From: Bacteroidia bacterium
Lineage (GTDB): Bacteria > Bacteroidota > Bacteroidia > NS11-12g > UBA9320
Direction: 5' to 3'
Length of the DNA stretch: 64,000 bases
Assembly: GCA_018402155.1 (NCBI GenBank)
Contig: JAGYJG010000001.1
Coordinates: forward strand, 1,531,001 to 1,595,000
Positions 22,673-32,041 of this stretch are shown piece after piece. Numbering within the stretch: the stretch's first letter is position 1; every line of letters begins with the position of its first letter. Position numbers and translations under genes: made by a program. Under the pieces are notes generated by a model. The model was not told where the DNA came from and ran no database searches. It was given only the letters and a program-made list of their open reading frames with translations.

Positions 22673-22697
22673 TCCCACTTTTTCCCACTATCTCCCA
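22673..22697 (-). promoter_or_regulatory. Putative MraZ box: three TGGGA direct repeats at 10-bp spacing
   Basis: Minus strand TGGGA-GATAG-TGGGA-AAAAG-TGGGA at 22693-22697, 22683-22687, 22673-22677; lies where the -33 region should be. Confidence 0.8.
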
Positions 22698-23102
22698 CAT
22701 TTTGAAAAAAGTATTCCACATTAAATGTTATTTCATTGATAACCAATTTATTAAGTAGTAGTTGAAATTGAATAAAAATATCAATATTAGCGTTTAACAA
22801 CGCTTTCGACCTTCAAAATTCCATGTCTATTCGTAAAATTTGCAGATTTGAATTAGCTTCTTTGGAGCAGATTAGCACTATATTTTTAAGGATAAATATT
22901 TATACCAATTCAATAGAAACTACATGACAAAATGAACAATTTTGAGTAAGCTAATTATAAAATATCCAGCTACTATAAAATCCCACATATTCATTGCTAA
23001 GTGATAAGAATGACCCACGGAAAACAGGACCAAACTAACACAATTCAAACACGCTTTGCATAAATGCAACTGCCTTAAGCATCACACAACAAGCTCTTGA
23101 CC

Positions 23103-23110
23103 TATCTTTG
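23103..23110 (+). promoter_or_regulatory. -7 box TATCTTTG upstream of rlmF
   Basis: Matches TAnnTTTG; ends 9 nt before ATG at 23120. Confidence 0.5.
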
Positions 23111-23119
23111 CAACACACC

Positions 23120-24100
23120 ATGTCCGAAGACCAAAATCAAAAACAAAATCCTACTGCTGTCAAAATCAAATTGCACCCCAGAAATCGGCATAAACATCGG
23201 TACAATTTCAAACTCCTGATGTTAGAAAATCCTGCGCTCAAAAAATACATTGCTTTGAATAAATATGGTCTAGAAACTCTTGACTTCTTCAATTCAGAAG
23301 CTGTGAAGGTTCTCAACCAATCTCTACTCAAAAAAGACTACGGCATAGACCATTGGGACATTCCTAAAGACTATCTATGCCCTCCCATACCGGGTAGAGC
23401 AGACTATATACACCACATAGCCGACTTACTCGGTAGTGACGACAACGATAAAATACCTCGTGGACCAGCAGTAAAAGCACTAGATATAGGCACAGGCGCC
23501 AATTGTATCTATCCTATTATAGGTACCATAGAATACGACTGGAGTTTTGTGGCTGTTGATATAAATCCAAAAAGTATACAAATAGCTACTGCTATTGCCA
23601 AGGCCAATAAACTAGATATTGAGGTAAGGCTTCAAAACAACCGCTCTAATATTTTCAAAGGCATTATTGATAAAAATGATTTTTTTGACATTTCTGTTTG
23701 CAATCCACCCTTTCATGCTAGCGAGGAGGAGGCCGTACGTGCCAATATGCGCAAAGTAAAAAACCTAACCAAAGGTAAAGCGACCGATCGTGATGGAAAC
23801 AAACCCGCACAAGCAGTTAGTTTTGGAGGCCAACACACCGAGCTTTGGTGCGTAGGTGGTGAACTCAGATTTATAAAAGACATCATTAAAGAAAGTGCTT
23901 TATATAAGGATAATGTGTTGTGGTACAGTACATTAGTAAGTAAGCAAAGCAACTTAAAAGAAATCTATGAAGCACTTAGAGGTGTCAATGCCCAACAAGT
24001 AAAAACCATTGACATGGGGCAGGGCAATAAGACTAGTAGGGTGGTAGCATGGACATACCACACTGTAAAAGAGCGCAAAATAATTAGGCAAAGATTTTAA
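23120..24100 (+). CDS. rlmF: 23S rRNA (adenine(1618)-N(6))-methyltransferase RlmF
   Basis: LHPRNRHKHRYNF, ALDIGTGANCIYPIIG, CNPPFHAS (NPPF), FGGQHTELWCVGGE; start moved to ATG because the track's TTG lies in the promoter box. Confidence 0.92.
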   Translation: MSEDQNQKQNPTAVKIKLHPRNRHKHRYNFKLLMLENPALKKYIALNKYGLETLDFFNSEAVKVLNQSLLKKDYGIDHWDIPKDYLCPPIPGRADYIHHIADLLGSDDNDKIPRGPAVKALDIGTGANCIYPIIGTIEYDWSFVAVDINPKSIQIATAIAKANKLDIEVRLQNNRSNIFKGIIDKNDFFDISVCNPPFHASEEEAVRANMRKVKNLTKGKATDRDGNKPAQAVSFGGQHTELWCVGGELRFIKDIIKESALYKDNVLWYSTLVSKQSNLKEIYEALRGVNAQQVKTIDMGQGNKTSRVVAWTYHTVKERKIIRQRF

Positions 24101-24247
24101 TTTTTGATTATTCTCTTTCTAGTTCAGATTTTCAAATAATATGCTAATCAAGCACAGTTTTGTCTAGATAAATTAATCTAAACCAATCAAAGCACATACA
24201 GTAGTTTGCGTGATAAGAGCTAGTAATTTTTTCTTTTATTGTCTCCC

Positions 24248-24272
24248 TTGTTCAATTGTATGTATTGAACAA
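24248..24272. repeat. Perfect inverted repeat TTGTTCAAT-TGTATGT-ATTGAACAA
   Basis: 9-bp arms, 7-nt loop, between convergent rlmF and pnp. Confidence 0.6.
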
Positions 24273-24370
24273 CTCTTTGTGAGAGTATTTACATATTTCA
24301 GAGAAAGATTATTTGGATTTTGGGAGTTTAACGATCTAGATTAATGAACAAGAGAATCTAAAAACAAATC

Positions 24371-24405
24371 CAAAAAAAAGTGGCGAACCAATTGGTTCGC
24401 CACTT
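24371..24405 (-). terminator. Strong intrinsic terminator of pnp
   Basis: Perfect 28-bp palindrome AAGTGGCGAACCAATTGGTTCGCCACTT followed on the minus strand by a T8 run. Confidence 0.88.
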
Positions 24406-24406
24406 A

Positions 24407-24462
24407 ACTAGCACGCTAGTGCAGTATATCTACAGTCTATTCAGACTAAGATATTTAGACTG
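24407..24462. repeat. Additional nested inverted repeats 3' of pnp
   Basis: ACTAGC-AC-GCTAGT (24407-24420) and CAGTCTA...TAGACTG (24433-24462). Confidence 0.5.
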
Positions 24463-24467
24463 TTTGC

Positions 24468-26708
24468 CTAATTATCTCCACGTCTGTCGTCTCTGTTTCT
24501 GCCACCGGTTCGATTATCTCTACCGCCGCCGCGTCTATCGTTACCCCCTTTACGGTCGCCTTCTCTACGTTCTCTTGGTGGACGTTCTACATAGCCTTCG
24601 GGCTTCTCAGTAAGCACTTTCAAAGAAAGTTTCATTTTACCAGAACGCTCATCTATTTCTAACAATTTTACAGTAACCTCCTGTCCCTCGCTGAGTGGGG
24701 CTTTATCCATAGTTTCTATGCGCTCCCAAGATATTTCAGAAATATGAAGCAAGCCTTCTTTCCCAGGAAGTATTTCTACAAATGCTCCAAAATCCATTAT
24801 TTTGGTAATTTTTCCTGTATATACTGTTCCTGGTTCTGGATCTGTAATTATTCCTAAAATCATTTCTTTAGCAGCCTGTATAGGTCCACTTCCTACGCCA
24901 GATATTTCTACAATTCCAAAGTTACCTTCTTCCTCTATAGTTACCACAGCATCTGTTTTTGCCTGTATGTCTTGTATTACTTTACCACCTGAGCCAATTA
25001 CCGCACCAATTTTATCTTTAGGTATAGTCATTGTTTCTATTTGTGGTGCATGGTCTTTTAGTTGTGCGTTAGGATGAGCAATGGTTTTTTCCATTTCTCG
25101 TAAAATGTGCATTCTTCCTTCTTTAGCTTGAAGTAGAGCTTCTTCCAGGACATCATACGATAATCCATCAACTTTCATGTCCATTTGGCAAGCATAGATA
25201 CCGTCTTGGTTTCCTACTACTTTAAAGTCCATATCCCCAAGATGATCCTCATCTCCCAAAATATCAGAAAGTATTGCATACCTCCCTTTATCATCAGCTA
25301 CCATTCCCATAGCGATACCAGAAACACCACTTTTCACCTGAATACCAGCATCCATCATCGCCATACTTGCTGCACATACTGTGGCCATAGAGCTACTCCC
25401 GTTACTTTCAAGTATGTCTGAAACTATACGTAAAGTATATGGAAAATCGTCTGGAAGCATACGTTTCATACCTCTTTCTGCCAAGTTTCCGTGACCAATC
25501 TCACGACGACCGGGACCCCTATTTGGTCTAGCTTCACCTACAGAGAATGAAGGAAAATTGTAGTGCAGCATCAATTTACTGAATGACTTAGCCTGATAAT
25601 TATCTATCATCTGTTGGTCTAGTTTAGAACCCAACGTAACCGAAGTAAGTGATTGAGTTTCACCTCTAGTAAACAAAGCCGAACCATGAACAGAAGGAAG
25701 ATAATCAATTTCAGACCAGATTTGTCTTACTTCATTCAGTGCTCTACCGTCCAAACGTTGTTTTAGGTCAAGCATCATATTTCTCACTGCTTCTTTTTTT
25801 GATTTAGCCAGGTATCTTTTAACCATGGTCATAGTTTCACCATCTACCTCCGTACCCAACGATTCTATATAATCTAAATCTATCGCTTTAAACTTTTCCG
25901 AACGTTCATCTTTTGATGAAGGCTCTTTAGCTGCGTCATAGTATTTTTGGTAGGTTGCTTCTTTCACAGTATTTGCAAGTTCCACAGAGTTTGTTTCGTG
26001 ATTATATTCACGTGGAGCGGGTCTTCCACCCATTTTGTCACAAAGTGCAAGTTGTGCGGCACAGTCATTTTTGATATGCATATGCGCGAACTTTAGAGCA
26101 TCTACCATTTCTTTTTCAGAAATACCGTTCATCTCTCCTTCAACCATATTTATGTCAGCAGCAGTCCCAGCAACTATCAAGTCTACATCAGAATGTTCCA
26201 TTTCTGCTACTGATGGGTTTATCACCCACTGGCCATTTATTCTACCCACTCTTGGCGAAGAAACTGGGCCTTCAAAAGGGATATCAGAAATAGTGATTGC
26301 AGCAGAGGCCGCTAAAGCAACTAGGGCATCCGGCATTACATCGTCATCAGCAGAGATCAACTGAATCATAACCTGCGTTTCGGAGTGATAATCATTTGGG
26401 AAAAGTGGACGAAGTGTTCGGTCCACAATTCTACAAATCAGAATCTCTGAATTAGATAGTCGACCCTCTCGGCGGAGAAATCCACCTGGAATGCGGCCAC
26501 CCGCTGCAAATTTTTCTTGATAATCTACCGACATGGGCAAAAAATCAACGCCATCTCGTGCGTCTTTGTTTGATACTACTGTGGCAAGAAGTTTTAATTT
26601 GCCTTGAGATACAACGACAGCACCGTGTGCTTGCCTTGCGAGTTTTCCTGTTTCGATAGAGACCTCTTTGCCTTCTCCGTAGGATAATGTTTGTGTAAAT
26701 ACGTTCAT
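24468..26708 (-). CDS. pnp: Polyribonucleotide nucleotidyltransferase (PNPase) with RG/RD-rich C-terminal tail
   Basis: GGRIPGGFLRREGR, RGPGRREIGHGNLAERG, KH (IGAVIGSGGKVIQDIQ) and S1 (GTVYTGKITKIMDFGAFVEILPGKEGLLHISEI) domains. Confidence 0.97.
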   Translation of the reverse strand: MNVFTQTLSYGEGKEVSIETGKLARQAHGAVVVSQGKLKLLATVVSNKDARDGVDFLPMSVDYQEKFAAGGRIPGGFLRREGRLSNSEILICRIVDRTLRPLFPNDYHSETQVMIQLISADDDVMPDALVALAASAAITISDIPFEGPVSSPRVGRINGQWVINPSVAEMEHSDVDLIVAGTAADINMVEGEMNGISEKEMVDALKFAHMHIKNDCAAQLALCDKMGGRPAPREYNHETNSVELANTVKEATYQKYYDAAKEPSSKDERSEKFKAIDLDYIESLGTEVDGETMTMVKRYLAKSKKEAVRNMMLDLKQRLDGRALNEVRQIWSEIDYLPSVHGSALFTRGETQSLTSVTLGSKLDQQMIDNYQAKSFSKLMLHYNFPSFSVGEARPNRGPGRREIGHGNLAERGMKRMLPDDFPYTLRIVSDILESNGSSSMATVCAASMAMMDAGIQVKSGVSGIAMGMVADDKGRYAILSDILGDEDHLGDMDFKVVGNQDGIYACQMDMKVDGLSYDVLEEALLQAKEGRMHILREMEKTIAHPNAQLKDHAPQIETMTIPKDKIGAVIGSGGKVIQDIQAKTDAVVTIEEEGNFGIVEISGVGSGPIQAAKEMILGIITDPEPGTVYTGKITKIMDFGAFVEILPGKEGLLHISEISWERIETMDKAPLSEGQEVTVKLLEIDERSGKMKLSLKVLTEKPEGYVERPPRERREGDRKGGNDRRGGGRDNRTGGRNRDDRRGDN

Positions 26709-27000
26709 AAATGTTGCGGTTTCTCCGCCAATGTTTAATTAAAAAATGTTCTTTAATTCCGCTCTAGACATACTAGTGCTAGCGACGAAATGATGGTCAC
26801 TTTTTGTCTTACATTGTTGAAATCAAAGACTGTAATCAGTTAAGAAACTGGGCACGTCAATAATTATTCGACTGAAAAACAAAAAATCTTACGAAACAAG
26901 TACCGAACAAAAAGGTACTAAAAAACGCAAGTTTCTCACTTTTACGGTTGGGACTTTTTTTTTAGAAAGAATTTTCTCGCTCCAAGGACGAGTAGGCTGG

Positions 27001-27270
27001 TTACTTTCTAATGCCTAGTTGCTTGATAAGCTCACGGTAATGAACGATATCTTTTTTAGCAATATAGTTAAGCAAAGATCTTCTTTTACCTACTAATTTT
27101 ACTAAAGTAAGTTCTGTAGAGAAGTCTTTTTTATTTCTTTTGAGGTGCTCTGTGAGATGCGATATTCTGTGAGTAAATATTGCAACCTGTGCTTCCGCGT
27201 GCCCAGTATTCTTAGCGTCTCCGCTATACTGTGCTATGATTTCTGATTTCTTTTCTGCTGTTAATCGCAT
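27001..27270 (-). CDS. rpsO: 30S ribosomal protein S15
   Basis: GHAEAQVAIFTHRISHLTEHLKRNKKDF, LVGKRRSLLNYIAKKD. Confidence 0.97.
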   Translation of the reverse strand: MRLTAEKKSEIIAQYSGDAKNTGHAEAQVAIFTHRISHLTEHLKRNKKDFSTELTLVKLVGKRRSLLNYIAKKDIVHYRELIKQLGIRK

Positions 27271-27301
27271 CTGTTTGATTAAAATATCCTTAATGAGTCC
27301 G

Positions 27302-27309
27302 CAAAAATA
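27302..27309 (-). promoter_or_regulatory. -7 box TATTTTTG upstream of rpsO with possible -33 TTG at 27332-27334
   Basis: caaaaata on plus strand; TTG on minus strand separated by 22 nt. Confidence 0.45.
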
Positions 27310-27645
27310 CGGTTTCTTCTTTATTCTTGAACAATAATTTTCAATTTTCTACGTAAGACTTTCTGAAAACTTGACTTTTTTCTATTATATGTATGCCTAA
27401 TTATGCTTTTAAATACTCGTCATAAGAACTAAGTTGAACTTAATCAGAAACTATTTTAAACCCAGACAATTGTAAAATAGGTAAATAACCGCGGATAATC
27501 GGAAATAACTAAAAGACCGTAGTCAATGGCAACGACCTATTACATTTACCAACCTATTCAAAATTTATTTTTAGTTACAAACTATTTTGTCTCGCAGTAT
27601 CTACTCTCTATGAACTATAGATTTTTGAGAAAATACCGAATAAAG

Positions 27646-27972
27646 CTACACCGAAAAGCTTTCTCCACATCCACAGGTACGGTTAGCATTGGGATTATTA
27701 AACTGAAAACCCTTTCCATTTAGTCCATCGGTGAAATCCAACTCCGTGCCACACAAGTACAAAAAGCTCTTCATATCACACACTATTTTATACCCGTTAC
27801 TTTCAAAAATTTGATCGTTTTCTTGCGGCTCGTTGTCAAAATCCATTTTGTAGCTAAGACCAGAGCACCCCCCACCTACTACAGAAACTCGGATAAAATA
27901 ATCTTTTTCCAACCCTTCGGTTTGCATGAGTGTTTCCACTTGATTTGCTGCTCTTTCAGATACTGTTATCAT
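27646..27972 (-). CDS. iscA: Iron-sulfur cluster assembly accessory protein (IscA/HesB family)
   Basis: VVGGGCSGLSYKMDFD and C-terminal CGCGESF cysteines. Confidence 0.9.
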   Translation of the reverse strand: MITVSERAANQVETLMQTEGLEKDYFIRVSVVGGGCSGLSYKMDFDNEPQENDQIFESNGYKIVCDMKSFLYLCGTELDFTDGLNGKGFQFNNPNANRTCGCGESFSV

Positions 27973-28039
27973 CGTTTACTCTTTATTCGTTTAAGATTAT
28001 GTATACTCCATTTGTATGATTATCGTATAACACTTACAA

Positions 28040-28456
28040 TTAGTAATGTTTTTTGGTCGCTTCTATAGGCTCCAAACCTTGTTTTACACGGTAGTCATTT
28101 ATGGCCATTTTTATAGCATCTTCTGCTAGTACCGAACAGTGAATTTTAACCGGAGGAAGCGCAAGTTCTTCTACTATTTCCATATTATCTATCTCCATAG
28201 CAGCTTCCACACTCTTACCTTTCAGCCACTCAGTAGCCAAAGAAGATGAGGCGATTGCTGAACCACATCCAAATGTCTTAAATTTCGCATCTTTAATAAT
28301 GCCAGTAGCATCATCTACTTCTATTTGAAGGCGCATGACGTCTCCACACTCTGGAGCTCCAACAAGGCCTGTACCCACTGTCTTAGATTCTTTATCTAGT
28401 GTACCTATATTTCTGGGATTTTGGTAGTGATCGATTACTTTTTCTGAATATGCCAT
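28040..28456 (-). CDS. iscU: Fe-S cluster assembly scaffold IscU
   Basis: MAYSEKVIDHYQNPRNIG, GAPECGDVM, FGCGSAIASSS, LPPVKIHCS. Confidence 0.95.
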   Translation of the reverse strand: MAYSEKVIDHYQNPRNIGTLDKESKTVGTGLVGAPECGDVMRLQIEVDDATGIIKDAKFKTFGCGSAIASSSLATEWLKGKSVEAAMEIDNMEIVEELALPPVKIHCSVLAEDAIKMAINDYRVKQGLEPIEATKKHY

Positions 28457-28571
28457 AATTTTTATTGTATTTTAATTTGAGGTATCCTTCCTTAGGTGTT
28501 TAGTTGCTAGATTTGGTTACCACTTTTGATTAACGTTTTATTTTTCTCTCTATTGTTATTGATTTTAATTC

Positions 28572-29783
28572 TTAGTGCTCTGCCCACTCTATAGTTTTTA
28601 AGTCTATGCCATCCTTAAACATTTCCCATAAGGGGCTCATTTCTCTTAGCTTGTGTACGGCCTCTTTCACGTGATTTATTGCGTAATCTATTTCATCTTC
28701 GGTAGTAAATCGGCCCAACCCAAAGCGTAAGGATGAGTGAGCCAGTTCATCGTCTAACCCAAGACTTTTTAACACATAGCTAGGTTCTAACGAAGCGCTT
28801 GTGCAAGCACTACCGCTACTTACAGCTATATCTTTTGTACCCATCATAAGTCCCTCACCCTCCACAAATTTAAAAGAAATATTAGCAACGTGTGGTAAAC
28901 GAAATTCCCTATTCCCATTTACATATGCCTCTTCAATGGTTAGGAGTTCAGTTTCTAAACGATTTCGCATAGCGCTAAGCCTGGACGCTTCATCCGCCAT
29001 TTCATTTTGACAAATTTCACAAGCCTTACCAAAGCCAACTATACCGGGCACATTAAGCGTTCCACTGCGCATACCTCTTTCATGGCCGCCGCCGTCCATT
29101 TGGCTAGTCACTTTCACTCGTGGATTTTTTCGTCGCACATACAGCGCACCTACACCCTTTGGACCATACATTTTGTGCGCAGTAAAACTCATCAAATCTA
29201 TACCATCTGCTTGTACATCTACCGGTATTTTCCCTACCGCTTGAGTGGCATCAGTGTGAAACAATATTCCATTTTTTTTTGCCAAGGCAGATATTGCCCT
29301 CATATCTTGCAACACCCCTATTTCATTATTACCATACATTATCGTAATAAGTATTGTTTTATCAGTAATAGCGGCTTCTAAGTCAGTCATATTGATTCGT
29401 CCATCTTCATTTGGAGAGAGATAAGTTACCTCTCCACCCATTTTTTCTACTTTCTTACAAGCATCCAATGTTGCCTTGTGTTCTGTAGATACTGTAATGA
29501 TGTGATTTCCTCTTGAGTTATACATTTCATAGACTCCTTTTATGGCCAAGTTATTTGCTTCTGTAGCACCAGAGGTGAAAATAATTTCTTTGCTTGTACA
29601 GCCCACCAATCGAGCTACTTGTTCGCGTGCATAGTCTACAGCCTCTTCTGCTGACCAACCAAAACTATGATTTCTACTCGCTGCATTGCCAAATTTATCA
29701 TTAAAGAAAGGCAGCATGGCGTCAAGCACGCGGGGATCCATTGGGGTGGTGCTGTTATTATCTAGGTATATTGGAAATTTCAT
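28572..29783 (-). CDS. iscS: Cysteine desulfurase IscS
   Basis: [35 protein letters not shown] lysine motif, [17 protein letters not shown]. Confidence 0.95.
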   Translation of the reverse strand: MKFPIYLDNNSTTPMDPRVLDAMLPFFNDKFGNAASRNHSFGWSAEEAVDYAREQVARLVGCTSKEIIFTSGATEANNLAIKGVYEMYNSRGNHIITVSTEHKATLDACKKVEKMGGEVTYLSPNEDGRINMTDLEAAITDKTILITIMYGNNEIGVLQDMRAISALAKKNGILFHTDATQAVGKIPVDVQADGIDLMSFTAHKMYGPKGVGALYVRRKNPRVKVTSQMDGGGHERGMRSGTLNVPGIVGFGKACEICQNEMADEASRLSAMRNRLETELLTIEEAYVNGNREFRLPHVANISFKFVEGEGLMMGTKDIAVSSGSACTSASLEPSYVLKSLGLDDELAHSSLRFGLGRFTTEDEIDYAINHVKEAVHKLREMSPLWEMFKDGIDLKTIEWAEH

Positions 29784-29820
29784 GTTGTATTGTTATCTTT
29801 ATTTAGACTTAATCTAACTG

Positions 29821-29828
29821 CAAATATA
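29821..29828 (-). promoter_or_regulatory. -7 box TATATTTG upstream of iscS
   Basis: caaatata on plus strand, 37 nt upstream of the ATG at 29783. Confidence 0.35.
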
Positions 29829-30004
29829 ACGGCTCAGCTCCAATAATGTTTGACATACGTATTGGTTTTTTTGATAGTACAATAAAGAGGTGCAAAAATA
29901 CTATTGCTAGGCAAGTTTGTTGAAATACGTGATTATGAAATGCCGTTTTGATATACTGTTCAATTTATATTTTTCATATTAGACTTTTAAAAACATAATT
30001 ATGT

Positions 30005-30279
30005 AGGCTTAAAATTATTTACAAATACTCTAAATCAAAAATAGACCATGCTAGAGAGACAAAAGCTGCACTAATACCGCTTGATAATAGCGACACTCAA
30101 ATGCTCGACATTAATATGATTATAACCAACAGCTTTAAGGAATTTACTGACGGCTACGATATTGTAGTAACCGAAAGCGGAAAGAGAAAGACATTAAAAC
30201 CAATGCTTTCTTTAGCCCAAGTAAACTATCCTATGCCTACATAAAAAACGCCAAGGTTTACATAGGCTGTATACACTAG
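30005..30279 (+). pseudogene. Frameshifted remnant of an unidentified coding sequence
   Basis: Frame A reads RLKIIYKYSKSKIDHARETKAALIPLDNSDTQMLDINMIITNSFKEFTDGYDIVVTESGKRKTLKP..., then stops; another frame continues SKLSYAYIKNAKVYIGCIH*. Confidence 0.4.
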
Positions 30280-30359
30280 AATAGCTGACCACCATTAAGT
30301 ATAACGGATAATTCTACATGTAAACTCCGATTATCTGATGCAGTACCCCAAACAAAACA

Positions 30360-30367
30360 TACCTTTG
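30360..30367 (+). promoter_or_regulatory. -7 box TACCTTTG immediately upstream of the PLP-enzyme ATG
   Basis: Matches TAnnTTTG; 3 nt before ATG 30371; lies inside the longer track ORF. Confidence 0.45.
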
Positions 30368-30370
30368 TTT

Positions 30371-31570
30371 ATGGAATTTAAACCAGCTAACAAAATACAA
30401 GATTTACAATACTTTGGCGAATTCGGAGGTGTAAACCCTTCTATATCCGATTCTTCTACATATACCTTCTTGTCAGCTAAAACGATGTTTGACACATTTG
30501 AGGGCAATGCAGACGGGTGCTACCTCTACTCTAGGCACTCATCTCCATCAAACCTATACTTGGGGGAAGCTCTAGCAGCTATGGAGGGCACAGAAACGGC
30601 CAATGTAACCGCAAGCGGTATGGGTGCTATTACCGGTGTATTGCTAGAACTCTGCAAAGCAAATGACCACATCGTGTGTAGCAGAACTATCTACGGTGGC
30701 ACCTATGCTTTTCTCAAAAATTTCGCTCCCGGTTTTGGTGTCCAAACCTCGTTTGTAGACATTACTGACCTAAAAGCCGTGGAGGCAGCCATAACAGACC
30801 GTACCAAAGTACTGTACTGTGAGAGCCTAAGCAATCCACTGCTAGAAGTAGCTGATATAAAAGCTCTTGCTGTGATTGCGAAAAAATATAACCTCAAACT
30901 TGTAGTAGATAATACTTTTTCGCCGCTTTCTATCAGTCCAAAACTATTGGGGGCAGACATTATTATACACAGCCTCACCAAATTTATAAATGGCTCTAGC
31001 GATATGGTGGGTGGCGTGGTATGTGGTACACATAAGTTTATCAATTCACTGCGCGATGTAAATAGCGGTGCGTGTATGCTACTTGGTTCTACCTTAGACA
31101 GTCTTCGCGCTGCCTCTATCCTAAAGAACCTACGTACATTGCACATCCGCATACAGCAACACAGCAAAAATGCACTTTACTTAGCCGAAAAATTTGAAGC
31201 CGCAGGTCTAAAAACAGTCTATCCTGGTCTAGTATCTCACCCGTCTCACCTTACGTGCAAAAAAATGCTCAACACCGCATACGGCTTTGGCGGGATGCTG
31301 ACGATAGATGTAGGAAGCCTAGCCAAAGCTAATGAACTAATGGAACTGATGCAAAACAAAAATCTAGGGTACTTGGCCGTCAGCCTTGGTTTTTACAAAA
31401 CATTATTTAGCTCACCAGGTAGCAGTACCTCTTCCGAAATTCCTGAAAATGAGCAAAAAGCCATGGGTCTAAGCGACGGTCTTATTCGCTTTTCAGTGGG
31501 TCTTGATGCTGACATAGAGCGCACCTATTTGCTGATGATAGAATGCATGACCGCTGTGGAGTTGCTATGA
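30371..31570 (+). CDS. Cys/Met metabolism PLP-dependent lyase (methionine gamma-lyase-like)
   Basis: ANVTASGMGAITGVLLEL, VDNTFSPLSISPKLLGADIIIHSLTKFINGSSDMVGG PLP-lysine motif; RFSVGLD C-terminus. Confidence 0.88.
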   Translation: MEFKPANKIQDLQYFGEFGGVNPSISDSSTYTFLSAKTMFDTFEGNADGCYLYSRHSSPSNLYLGEALAAMEGTETANVTASGMGAITGVLLELCKANDHIVCSRTIYGGTYAFLKNFAPGFGVQTSFVDITDLKAVEAAITDRTKVLYCESLSNPLLEVADIKALAVIAKKYNLKLVVDNTFSPLSISPKLLGADIIIHSLTKFINGSSDMVGGVVCGTHKFINSLRDVNSGACMLLGSTLDSLRAASILKNLRTLHIRIQQHSKNALYLAEKFEAAGLKTVYPGLVSHPSHLTCKKMLNTAYGFGGMLTIDVGSLAKANELMELMQNKNLGYLAVSLGFYKTLFSSPGSSTSSEIPENEQKAMGLSDGLIRFSVGLDADIERTYLLMIECMTAVELL

Positions 31571-31617
31571 TCAAAAGAATGCATAACTTCAAATGAACAT
31601 ACTCATTATGTATTTAC

Positions 31618-31625
31618 TACATTTG
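31618..31625 (+). promoter_or_regulatory. -7 box TACATTTG upstream of mce
   Basis: Matches TAnnTTTG; 5 nt before ATG at 31631. Confidence 0.45.
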
Positions 31626-31630
31626 TACCC

Positions 31631-32041
31631 ATGCAGAAAATAGAGCATATAGGCATCGCTGTAAGAAATATCACAGAAAGCAATAAACTCTTTGCAAAGT
31701 TGCTCAACACCGAGCACTATAAAATGGAGGAAGTAGAAAGCGAAGGAGTTGTCACTTCTTTTTTTCAAATAGGTGATGTAAAAATAGAGCTTCTACAAGC
31801 CACTAAAGAGAGCAGCGCCATACATTCTTTTATAGAAAAAAAAGGTGAAGGTATGCATCACATAGCTTTTGCTGTGGAAGACGTAAACATTGAATTAGCT
31901 CGATTAAAAGCAGCGGGTTTTGACGCTATACATCACGAGGCCAAAGACGGTGCAGATGGCAAAGTGATTGCTTTTTTACACCCAAAATCTACCCATAGCG
32001 TGCTCACCGAAATTTGTTCAGATAAAGATGTTTCAAAATAA
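31631..32041 (+). CDS. mce: Methylmalonyl-CoA epimerase
   Basis: IEHIGIAVRNITESNKLFAKLL, GEGMHHIAFAVEDV; VOC-fold, 136 aa. Confidence 0.92.
   Translation: MQKIEHIGIAVRNITESNKLFAKLLNTEHYKMEEVESEGVVTSFFQIGDVKIELLQATKESSAIHSFIEKKGEGMHHIAFAVEDVNIELARLKAAGFDAIHHEAKDGADGKVIAFLHPKSTHSVLTEICSDKDVSK

Noticed and set aside
24378-24405. 28-bp perfect palindrome considered as an attachment site or regulator-binding operator
   Set aside because: The T8 run on the minus strand and position 3' of pnp fit an intrinsic terminator; no integrase or duplicate copy seen.
30703-31167. 154-aa ORF on the minus strand
   Set aside because: Antisense shadow of the well-supported PLP lyase gene.
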